Shown here: in pieces, positions 36,117-42,645 of the stretch
Position numbering within the stretch: the first letter of the stretch is position 1
Layout of the letters: each line of letters begins with the position of its first letter
Source: Hymenobacter nitidus
Lineage (GTDB): Bacteria; Bacteroidota; Bacteroidia; Cytophagales; Hymenobacteraceae
Direction of reading: 5' to 3'
Assembly: GCF_020447315.1 (NCBI RefSeq)
Contig: NZ_JAJADQ010000001.1
Coordinates: 124,001-188,000, forward strand
Length of the DNA: 64,000 bases
The notes under the pieces: model-generated
Seen by the model: only the letters and a program-made list of their open reading frames with translations
Databases searched by the model: none
What the model was told of the DNA's origin: nothing
Position numbers and translations under genes: made by a program

Positions 36117-36146
36117 GTGTCCTTGCGAGGAACGAAGCAAGGACAC
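36117..36146. repeat. REP-like palindrome
   Basis: Ten-base perfect arms GTGTCCTTGC/GCAAGGACAC enclose GAGGAACGAA. The sequence TTGCGAGGAACGAAGCAA is a widespread REP type in bacterial intergenic DNA. Confidence 0.75.
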
Positions 36147-36179
36147 GTCCTCTGCTAGTTGCAAACTGCCTTTTACCAG

Positions 36180-36214
36180 AAAGCCCTTTATCGTTAGTTC
36201 GATAAAGGGCTTTT
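36180..36214. terminator. Strong hairpin terminator
   Basis: Fourteen-base perfect stem AAAGCCCTTTATCG/CGATAAAGGGCTTT with a TTAGTT loop; serves the convergent permease and receptor genes. Confidence 0.85.
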
Positions 36215-36331
36215 CACATTAGAAAGATCGGCACATTTCAGCGGACGTAGTGCCGCGTCTCTGCTTCAGGCCCAGAATGCTTAGAATGATAAACGATTAG
36301 CACATTCCCCACATTCTAACACATTCGCACA

Positions 36332-38860
36332 TTAAAACTTCACGCCAACCGAGGCCAGGAAATTGCGGGGGGCCTGGGGGAAATAGAAGTTGAAATTCTG
36401 CTGCTGACCGTCGGCGTTGGGGTAGCCGTAGGTGTAGCCGTTGGCTTCGTATTCGCGGTTGAGCAGGTTGTTCACCAGCAGGCCCAGCTCGATTTCCTTC
36501 ACGAACGTGGGTCGGATGGTGTAGCGCAGCCGCAGGTCCAGCACCTGGTAGCCCTTCAGGCGCTTGTTATCACTGGCCGTATTGTCGAGGAACTGCTCCC
36601 CCACCGTTTTGTAGAGCAGGGCCACGCGCAGGCCCTTCAGCGGCTGGCCTTCCAGCGTGTGCGCCGATACCACCGAGGGCGAGTAGGAAATAGTGGATTC
36701 CCGGCCTTCCGAAGCCGTTATCGGCTCGTAGTTGGCGTTGTAAATCGTTTCGCGGAAGTTCAGAATCCGGTTGCGGCTCAGCGTTAGGGTGCTACTCAGG
36801 CTGAGCAGGTCGTTGGCCGAGGCAAAGCCCGTCAGCTCGATGCCAGTGCGGAAGCTGCGCGCCACGTTGGTACGCAGGGCACTGCCCACGTCGTTGAGCT
36901 GCCCGGTAGCCACCAGCTGGTTGCGGTAGCTCATATAGAAGTAGTTGGCCTCGAAGCGCAGCGCCGTGTGGGGGCCCAGCACGCTGGCCTCGGGCCGGGT
37001 AATGCGGTAGCCGGCCTCCAGATCGTGCAGGCGCTCGGCCTTGGGCATTTCCGCGCCAACGGGGCGGTCGGTGAAGTCAGACCGCACCGGCTCGCGCTGG
37101 GCCACGGCAAAGCTGGTGTAGAGCTGCTGGCCTTCGCCCAGGGTGAACGTGGCGCCGGCCTTGGGGTTGAAGAAGGTGTAGCGGGCCCGGGTCGTCACGT
37201 CCACGTTGCCCTTCACGGCCCCGGCCGCGCCCGGCTTCGACTCTACGCCATCAATAGCGTAGTCGATGTGGCGCACCTGCACGTCGCCGTAGATGCCCAG
37301 CCGGGGCAGCACCTGATAGGTGGCGCGGGCGTAGGTATTGTAGTCGGTTTTGGTGGCGTCGTTGAAGTAGTAGCGGTGCCGGTTGGCGCCGTTGGAGGCA
37401 TACTGGGCCCAGATTACCTCGCCGTAGTGGTCATTCTTGAACTGGTTCCAGGCGCCGCCCAGCGTGGCCTGCAGCTTGTCGTTGGCGCGGGGCTGGTAGT
37501 TCAGGGCGAAGGTGCCGCCGTAGAAGTAGTTATCCAGCCACTTCTGGTCAATCAGGTTGGTGCGCTTAATGGTTTCCGTGCCGATAACCACGTCCTGCAG
37601 CCCGTAGTTGTCCAGCTTCCGGTCGGCCCGGTAGCTCTCGTAGTACCCAAAGCCCCGCGTCAGGTGCAGGGCCGCGCCCAGGCTCCAGTCGGCGCCCAGG
37701 GCCTGCGACAAATGCAGCTGGTAGTGGTTCTGCTGGTAGTTGTCGGTCTGGTTGTCGTAGGTGTAGTAGCTGTAGCGGCGGCCTTCCTGCAGGCCCCGGG
37801 CGGCATCGGCCTCCGTCAGCTCCCCGTTGTCGAGGAACTGCTGGAGCAGCTGCCGGTTACCGGTGAGCAGGGGCTCGGGCACGCCGTTCCACGACTGGTA
37901 GGTTTTCTCGCGCCCCGAGAAGGTGATGAACTTGAGCAGCGTGTTTTTGCTCTGGTAGCCGGCCGAGAGGTAGTACGACTTCAGATCCGAGGAAGCCCGG
38001 TTCATATAGCCTTCCGACACGATGCGCGACAAGCGCCCATCGACCAGGAAATGGCCGCCCAGCAGCCCGGTGCCAAACGACACAGTGTTTTTCCAGGTCT
38101 CAAAGGAGCCGTAGGTGTTCTGGGTTTCGGCGTAGGCCTCGGGGCGGCTGTCGAAGGTGGAGATGTTGATGCTGGCCCCGAAGGCCGCGCCCCCGTTCTG
38201 GCTGGTACCCACGCCGCGCTGCACCTGCAGGCTGCTCACCGAGGAGGCCAGATCTGGCAGGTTCACCAGAAACGAGCCGTGCGACTCCGCATCGTTCAGC
38301 GGCACCCCGTTGATGGTCATGTTGATGCCCGTGTTGCTGGTGCCCCGGATGCGGATGTCGGTGTAGCCCACGCCCGCTCCCGCGTCGGACGTCACCACCA
38401 CGGAGGGCGTCTGGTCGAGCAGGTAGGGAATGTCCTGGCCGAAATTGCGCTTGGCCAGGTCCTGCTTGCCCAGGTTGGTGTAGGCCGTAGCCGTGCGCTC
38501 ATTGGCCCGGCTGGCCGTTACGAGGGCTTCGCCGGTCAGCACGGCGCCGCCAGATTGCAGGCCCAGCGTGAGGCGCTGCTCGGCGGGCTGGCCCTGCACT
38601 TGCTGCGTCAGGGCCTCGTAACCCAGGAAGGTGATGCGCAGCTCGTGCGCGCCGGCCGGTACGGCGGGCACCGCAAAGCTACCCGCGGCATCTGTGGCGC
38701 CCACTACGGCGCCATCGAGCAGCACCGTGGCGCCGGGCAGAACTGTGCCCGAGCGGGCATCCGTTACGGTGCCGGCCACGGGGCCTTGAGCCCACGCCGC
38801 TGCGGGCATGAGCAAGACCAGCGCTGAGGCAGCGCCAGCCAAAACCAATACATTTTTCAA
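36332..38860 (-). CDS. TonB-dependent outer membrane receptor under TPP control
   Basis: 842 residues if translation starts at the TTG at 38860, which gives a normal signal peptide (MKNVLVLAGAASALVLLMPA, then AAWAQ); a TTG at 38911 is the other option but falls in a likely attenuator. A carboxypeptidase-regulatory-like domain covers about residues 26-100, the plug about 110-240 (RGTSNTGINMTINGVPLNDA) and the 22-strand barrel the rest, ending ASVGVKF with the terminal Phe. The TPP riboswitch upstream strongly suggests thiamin or a precursor as the substrate. No inner-membrane thiamin transporter is adjacent. Confidence 0.92.
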   Translation of the reverse strand: MKNVLVLAGAASALVLLMPAAAWAQGPVAGTVTDARSGTVLPGATVLLDGAVVGATDAAGSFAVPAVPAGAHELRITFLGYEALTQQVQGQPAEQRLTLGLQSGGAVLTGEALVTASRANERTATAYTNLGKQDLAKRNFGQDIPYLLDQTPSVVVTSDAGAGVGYTDIRIRGTSNTGINMTINGVPLNDAESHGSFLVNLPDLASSVSSLQVQRGVGTSQNGGAAFGASINISTFDSRPEAYAETQNTYGSFETWKNTVSFGTGLLGGHFLVDGRLSRIVSEGYMNRASSDLKSYYLSAGYQSKNTLLKFITFSGREKTYQSWNGVPEPLLTGNRQLLQQFLDNGELTEADAARGLQEGRRYSYYTYDNQTDNYQQNHYQLHLSQALGADWSLGAALHLTRGFGYYESYRADRKLDNYGLQDVVIGTETIKRTNLIDQKWLDNYFYGGTFALNYQPRANDKLQATLGGAWNQFKNDHYGEVIWAQYASNGANRHRYYFNDATKTDYNTYARATYQVLPRLGIYGDVQVRHIDYAIDGVESKPGAAGAVKGNVDVTTRARYTFFNPKAGATFTLGEGQQLYTSFAVAQREPVRSDFTDRPVGAEMPKAERLHDLEAGYRITRPEASVLGPHTALRFEANYFYMSYRNQLVATGQLNDVGSALRTNVARSFRTGIELTGFASANDLLSLSSTLTLSRNRILNFRETIYNANYEPITASEGRESTISYSPSVVSAHTLEGQPLKGLRVALLYKTVGEQFLDNTASDNKRLKGYQVLDLRLRYTIRPTFVKEIELGLLVNNLLNREYEANGYTYGYPNADGQQQNFNFYFPQAPRNFLASVGVKF

Positions 38861-38869
38861 GGATGAAAA

Positions 38870-38908
38870 AAGAAAAAAATGGAACGGGCCCTGCGCCAGG
38901 GGTCGGCA
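38870..38908 (-). terminator. Possible attenuator between riboswitch and receptor gene
   Basis: Minus strand carries CCCTG-GCG-CAGGG followed, after some nine bases, by a T-rich tract (seven T, C, six T). This may be the expression platform of the TPP riboswitch. The stem is short, so support is moderate. Confidence 0.4.
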
Positions 38909-38932
38909 CAACGGGTTTTCACGCTCGCGGAT

Positions 38933-39026
38933 CGTTTGTTCCCTTCGCCGGCATTACCCGGGCAGGTTCAATGGGTATGATCTCAGCCCCACGGCAGCAA
39001 GCCGCTGGTAGGGCACCCCTAAAACT
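38933..39026 (-). ncRNA. TPP riboswitch (THI element)
   Basis: On the minus strand the conserved elements occur in order: AGGGGTGCCC, then GGGGCTGAGATCATACCC, GAACCTG, and AATGCCGGCGAAGGGA. This is the classical thiamin pyrophosphate aptamer. It sits between a good promoter at 39033-39064 and the TonB receptor gene and is expected to switch off expression when TPP is abundant. Confidence 0.96.
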
Positions 39027-39032
39027 ATGCTG

Positions 39033-39064
39033 CAAAGCTAGAGCGCCCGGCGGGGAGTTCCAAA
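39033..39064 (-). promoter_or_regulatory. Promoter TTTG-N20-TAGCTTTG of riboswitch transcript
   Basis: Minus strand TTTG at 39061-39064 and TAGCTTTG at 39033-39040 with a 20-base spacer, a full match to the Bacteroidota consensus. Transcription would begin at the 5' edge of the TPP aptamer. Confidence 0.8.
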
Positions 39065-39232
39065 TCGAATACGGTAGAGCTTTACTTTGGCTTGATAATC
39101 AACTATATTAGGCTAGCCGCTGGGTATAGGCGAAAAATTACGGCATCCGAAAACATCCACCCGGTACGCTCCGTTACCTTTTCAAAGCCCGTCGGCTCTG
39201 CTCTTTCCGTCGCCTTTAGCTTTCTCTCCGCC

Positions 39233-39475
39233 ATGATCAGCCTCGTCTATACGCTCGTGGTTTTTGCCATCCTGGCCTACTTTATCGTGGCCCCGCGCCA
39301 CCGCTATCAGCAGCCGCCCTACACCGACGGCGACGATGACGGCGGTGAGCCCCTCGACGACGGCCTGCCCGACCTGGATCTGCCCCCGGGCATCTCCCGT
39401 CCCATCAACGACTGGGAGCCTGATTACGGCCGCCCGTCGGTGCCCGTCCGGCCCCTGGAAACCATTACACTCTGA
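39233..39475 (+). CDS. Small membrane protein with acidic tail
   Basis: 80 residues from the ATG at 39233: one N-terminal membrane helix (MISLVYTLVVFAILAYFIV), a short basic stretch, then an acidic, Pro-rich soluble tail (DGDDDGGEPLDDGLPDLDLP). No family known to me. The helix may be a non-cleaved anchor. It diverges from the riboswitch promoter. Confidence 0.6.
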   Translation: MISLVYTLVVFAILAYFIVAPRHRYQQPPYTDGDDDGGEPLDDGLPDLDLPPGISRPINDWEPDYGRPSVPVRPLETITL

Positions 39476-39496
39476 GCCGCCAGCTTACCTTCTCAA

Positions 39497-39574
39497 ACAA
39501 AGCGGCCTTTTTGCCTTCCGCCCTGGTGCATCGTGGCTGATACCAGTGGCGCGGAAGCGAAAAGGCCGCTTTTG
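39497..39574. terminator. Long imperfect hairpin, bidirectional terminator
   Basis: Arms of about 28 bases (AAAGCGGCC...CTGGT and partner ACCAG...GGCCGCTTTT) pair with a few mismatches; it lies between a plus gene and a convergent minus operon. Confidence 0.75.
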
Positions 39575-39595
39575 TCTACCCGTAAGTTCTGCTTC

Positions 39596-40009
39596 TTACA
39601 GCGCCAGATGCATGCGCCGGTACGGAATGTCCCCTTTGTAAAAAACGTCTCCTTCCGGCTGCATTCCGAAGCGGTGGTAAAATTCGGTGGCCTCCTGGCG
39701 GGCGTCGCACCACAGGCTGCGGGCTCCCAGTTGGCGGGCCTGCTCTATCACCCGGTGTAGCAGCTCCGAGCCGATGCCCTGGCGCTGGTAGGCCGGGTGA
39801 GTGGCAAACTTGCGAAACCGGGCGTTGGGCCCTGTTACAAACAGCGAAATAACGGCCACCAGCTCTTCTGCCACAAAGGCGCCGAAGTGCTGGCCTTCCG
39901 CGTCATTTTCGACCTGCACGTAGTCGTAGGGCTTGTCGGGCCACAGCACTGAGTGGCGCAGCGGATACGTTTCGGCGGCCTCGATGCGGTGTATTGCCGG
40001 CCTAGTCAT
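39596..40009 (-). CDS. GNAT family N-acetyltransferase
   Basis: 137 residues with the GNAT core: FRKFATHPAYQRQGIGSELL (acetyl-CoA-binding Q/RxxGxG/A loop QRQGIG) and ATEFYHRFGMQPEG. Substrate unknown. It is the last gene of a four-gene minus-strand run; its ATG overlaps the stop of the aldose epimerase gene by one base. Confidence 0.88.
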   Translation of the reverse strand: MTRPAIHRIEAAETYPLRHSVLWPDKPYDYVQVENDAEGQHFGAFVAEELVAVISLFVTGPNARFRKFATHPAYQRQGIGSELLHRVIEQARQLGARSLWCDARQEATEFYHRFGMQPEGDVFYKGDIPYRRMHLAL

Positions 40010-40896
40010 CAGCCCACGGTTATCGAGTATTCGGCTTGGTATTCCTGGCCGGGCCCGAGGCTGAGAATACCTTCTTTGTCGGCCAGTTCGGTGGGGCCGC
40101 CCACGCTGCCGGCAATACCCTGCCAGGGCTCGATGCAGACAAAGGCCGCCCCGGGGCCCTTGGTCCAGAGGCCCAGGTAGGGAAACCCGTCGAAGCGCAT
40201 ACGCACGCTGCGGTCGGAGGTAAAGCTGCGCAGGGTGAGGTGGGTGAAGTCGAAGTGCTTAAACACCAGCGCGTCGTGGGCAAACAGGTCGTAGGTGAGC
40301 GGCATTTCGGTTTCCTGGCGCAGCACGGGTGCCGTCTGGCCGTTCAGCAGGCCGCCGTCGAGCAGGTGCCGCTCCAGCGTGACGGGGTGGTCGAAGTGGA
40401 AGAAGTAGTCCTCGAACTTCTCCTCCAGCATCAGGGGGCAGCGGAACGCCGGGTGGGCCCCGATGCTGAACAGCAGCTCGGCGGCCGGGGCGGGATTATG
40501 CACCTGCCAGCGCACCGTGAGCGTGGCCGCCCGCAGCTGGTAGGTGATGCGCAGCACAAACTCGAACGGGTACTGGGCGCGGCTGGCTTCATCGGCTTGC
40601 AGCTCGAAGGTCAGCTCATCGGCGGTTTGCCCGGCCAGCATGAATTCCCGGTCCCGGGCAAAGCCGTGCTGGGGCAACTGGTAGTCCTGGCCCTGGTGCC
40701 GGTAGGTATCCTGGGGCAGGCGGCCCACGATGGGAAAGAGCACCGGCGCGTGCCGGGCCCATACAGCGGCTTCGGCGGGCCAGATGTACTCCAGCCCGGG
40801 AGCTTCGGGCAAATCCTTGCGCACCAGGCTGCACAGCTCAGCGCCGTGCGTGTTCACCCCAATGCGGCAGTAGTCATTTTCGAGCGAATAGGTCAT
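40009..40896 (-). CDS. Aldose 1-epimerase family protein (LacX-like)
   Basis: 295 residues of the galactose mutarotase-like superfamily. Residues suited for catalysis are His in QHGFARD, His in GAHPAFRC and Glu in CIEPWQG. It should interconvert alpha and beta anomers of a sugar or hexose 6-phosphate. It follows the nadR-like gene by 36 bases and is coupled to the downstream GNAT gene. Confidence 0.88.
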   Translation of the reverse strand: MTYSLENDYCRIGVNTHGAELCSLVRKDLPEAPGLEYIWPAEAAVWARHAPVLFPIVGRLPQDTYRHQGQDYQLPQHGFARDREFMLAGQTADELTFELQADEASRAQYPFEFVLRITYQLRAATLTVRWQVHNPAPAAELLFSIGAHPAFRCPLMLEEKFEDYFFHFDHPVTLERHLLDGGLLNGQTAPVLRQETEMPLTYDLFAHDALVFKHFDFTHLTLRSFTSDRSVRMRFDGFPYLGLWTKGPGAAFVCIEPWQGIAGSVGGPTELADKEGILSLGPGQEYQAEYSITVG

Positions 40897-40932
40897 AGCG
40901 GTAAATTGGTTCAGCCAAACCCGGTTCTACGC

Positions 40933-41481
40933 TTAAACTGCGGTGGGCAGCGGGGCGGGGCGGTTTTTTTCGGCCAGCAGGGCATCCACGTAGAAGCAGG
41001 CCTGCTCCAGCCGTTCCTGGGGCGAGCCGCTGATTTCGGCGAAATTGGACATCTGGCTGCTCAGCTCCGTGTGGTAGATGGAATAGAAATACTGCCGGTG
41101 GTTGGGGTGCTCCCGCAGCGGGTCGGCTTCCCAGGGAATCTCAATACCCAGCAGCAACACCAGGTCGTAGTGCTGCTGCTGAATCCGGTGCTTCACCCAC
41201 TCGGGGCACTGCCCGAAAGCGTGTTCAGCCCAGACCTTAATCACCAGCAGATCGGTGTCGCAGAAGAACACGCGGCGGGCCTGGGCGGCAGCCGCTTCCT
41301 CGGCCGCCACCTGGCCCCGGGCAATATGCTCCAGGTCTTCCAGGGTGTAGGCCGGGCCGTGCTTTTCCAAATACTCGCGGGCGTATTCCGGGGCCCAGGT
41401 CGTCTGGTAATGCTCGGCCAGCTGGCGGCTGAGCGTGGTTTTGCCCGTCGATTCGGGGCCGGTGAGGGCAACGCGCAGCAT
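40933..41481 (-). CDS. NadR-like nicotinamide riboside kinase (AAA ATPase)
   Basis: 182 residues from the ATG at 41481. P-loop GPESTGKTT is near residue 8, followed by APEYAREYLEKHGPAYT and FFCDTDLLVIKVWAEHAFG, matching the ribosylnicotinamide kinase half of NadR; the N-terminal DNA-binding and adenylyltransferase parts are absent. It phosphorylates imported nicotinamide riboside to NMN. The start overlaps the pnuC stop by one base, so uptake and phosphorylation are coupled. Confidence 0.9.
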   Translation of the reverse strand: MLRVALTGPESTGKTTLSRQLAEHYQTTWAPEYAREYLEKHGPAYTLEDLEHIARGQVAAEEAAAAQARRVFFCDTDLLVIKVWAEHAFGQCPEWVKHRIQQQHYDLVLLLGIEIPWEADPLREHPNHRQYFYSIYHTELSSQMSNFAEISGSPQERLEQACFYVDALLAEKNRPAPLPTAV

Positions 41482-42110
41482 CAGGCGGAAGTGAGAGGAA
41501 CGGGAGAAGCAGCCAGCCGGGCGGCCCGGCGCCACTCCACGTAGCCATACACGGCCAGCACCAGGTACACGGCATACAGGCCACTGACTGCATACAAATC
41601 CTTGTACCACAGAATCGGCACGTAGATAATATCGACCACAATCCATATCAACCAGTTTTCCAGGCGCTTACGAGTCAGCAGATACTGGGCGCCCATGCTG
41701 CCGGCCGTTGTGAAACTGTCCCAGTGCGGCAGGGCGGCATCGGTGTGGTGCTGCAGATAATAGCCGAACCCGAGCGTGAAAGCCGCTATGCCCAGGACCA
41801 CGGCCACCCACTCCCAGCGGCGGGTGCGGGTAACGACCAGCGCCGACTTACGGGCCCCGCCGTACAGCCACTCGTACCAGCCGTAGACGCCCATCAGGAT
41901 GAAAAAGACCTGCAGCATACTGTCGGAATACAGCTGAGCGCGGTAGTACACCACGATAAACAAGGCACAGCTGATGATGGCCACCGGGAAATTCCAGATC
42001 GACTCGCGGGCGGCCAGCCACACGCAGGCAAAGCCGGTCAGCACGGCCACCCACTCCAGGGGCGTATTGCCGGCGGCTGAGGTCCAGAACTCGTAGAGGG
42101 AATGTAGCAA
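41481..42110 (-). CDS. pnuC: Nicotinamide riboside transporter PnuC
   Basis: 209 residues with about seven membrane helices. Typical PnuC motifs are WNFPVAIISCALFIVVYYR, QVFFILMGVYGWYEWLYG, GAQYLLTRKRLENWLIWIVV and a C-terminal LVLAVYGYVEWRR. The start is taken as the TTG at 42110 because no ATG or GTG lies suitably in frame. It facilitates uptake of nicotinamide riboside for NAD synthesis, with the kinase encoded immediately downstream. Confidence 0.9.
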   Translation of the reverse strand: MLHSLYEFWTSAAGNTPLEWVAVLTGFACVWLAARESIWNFPVAIISCALFIVVYYRAQLYSDSMLQVFFILMGVYGWYEWLYGGARKSALVVTRTRRWEWVAVVLGIAAFTLGFGYYLQHHTDAALPHWDSFTTAGSMGAQYLLTRKRLENWLIWIVVDIIYVPILWYKDLYAVSGLYAVYLVLAVYGYVEWRRAARLAASPVPLTSA

Positions 42111-42167
42111 AGAGGAAATGAGTTGGCGGCGGAGGAAAAGAACAGGGCCGGCACTACCGGGGCGGGC

Positions 42168-42175
42168 CAAAGCTA
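42168..42175 (-). promoter_or_regulatory. Candidate -7 box of pnuC operon
   Basis: Minus strand TAGCTTTG matches TAnnTTTG 57 bases before the pnuC TTG start. -33 element not clear. Confidence 0.45.
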
Positions 42176-42228
42176 ACCAGACACCCGCTAATTTTACGGG
42201 CTCTACCACAATTTTGCTTCTTGCCCCT

Positions 42229-42552
42229 ATGCTCCCCGACATCACCCCCGAAGACCTGCACGCCCGCCTGCAACAGGGCCAGGACCTGCAACTGCTCGAC
42301 GTGCGGGAGCCCATGGAATACGAGTATTGCCACCTGCCCGACAGCCTGCTTATCCCTTTAGGCGAGATTCCGAAGCGCTGGGAAGAGCTGGCTAACGACC
42401 GGACCGTGGTGCTCATCTGCCACCACGGCGTGCGCTCGGCCCAGGCCCTTTCGTTCCTGCAGCACCGCCACGGCCTGAGCAACCTGCTGAACCTGCGCGG
42501 CGGCATCCACGCCTGGTCGGTGCGCGTCGACCCCACAGTGCCGGTGTACTAA
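42229..42552 (+). CDS. Rhodanese-like domain protein
   Basis: 107 residues from the ATG at 42229: a single rhodanese domain with LLDVREPMEYEYCHLPDSLLIPLG and the active-site Cys64 in CHHGVRS. It transfers sulfur between carriers; acceptor unknown. The longer in-frame extension overlaps the pnuC promoter and is not used. Followed by a heptad inverted repeat and hrpB. Confidence 0.92.
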   Translation: MLPDITPEDLHARLQQGQDLQLLDVREPMEYEYCHLPDSLLIPLGEIPKRWEELANDRTVVLICHHGVRSAQALSFLQHRHGLSNLLNLRGGIHAWSVRVDPTVPVY

Positions 42553-42563
42553 TTTTGGGGAAC

Positions 42564-42642
42564 TAGTGAGATGGTGACATGGTGAGGGCCGTCCACAGTA
42601 GCAGCACAGCAAACTCACCTTTTCACCTTTTCACTATCTCAC
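42564..42642. repeat. Heptad inverted repeat, GTGA type
   Basis: Left arm 42564-42586 (TAGTGAGATGGTGACATGG, then TGAG) and right arm 42614-42642 (repeated TTTTCACC/CTATCTCAC units) are imperfect reverse complements made of seven-to-eight-base GTGA units. The right arm ends just before the hrpB start. The left arm shares a 13-mer with 9591-9603. Confidence 0.7.
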
Positions 42643-42645
42643 CGT

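Larger units (their letters stand above)
36072..36333. repeat. Composite intergenic cassette with inverted heptad arms
   Basis: Outer arms at about 36072-36096 and 36295-36319 are inverted copies with two or three mismatches (core GGGGAATGTGCTAAT). The right arm continues with further AATGTG-type repeats up to 36333, directly after the TonB receptor stop. Inside are a REP-like palindrome (36117-36146) and a terminator (36180-36214). The whole gap between two convergent genes is filled by this cassette. Confidence 0.7.

Noticed and set aside
36968..38827. Long plus-strand open frame of about 619 codons opposite the TonB receptor
   Set aside because: It is a compositional shadow: high GC keeps the antisense frame open, and the product has no domain while the minus strand encodes a full TonB receptor with signal peptide and terminal Phe.
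41481..42536. Long N-terminal extension of pnuC upstream of 42110
   Set aside because: The extra residues are Arg- and Ser-rich without membrane character and run antisense through the rhodanese gene.
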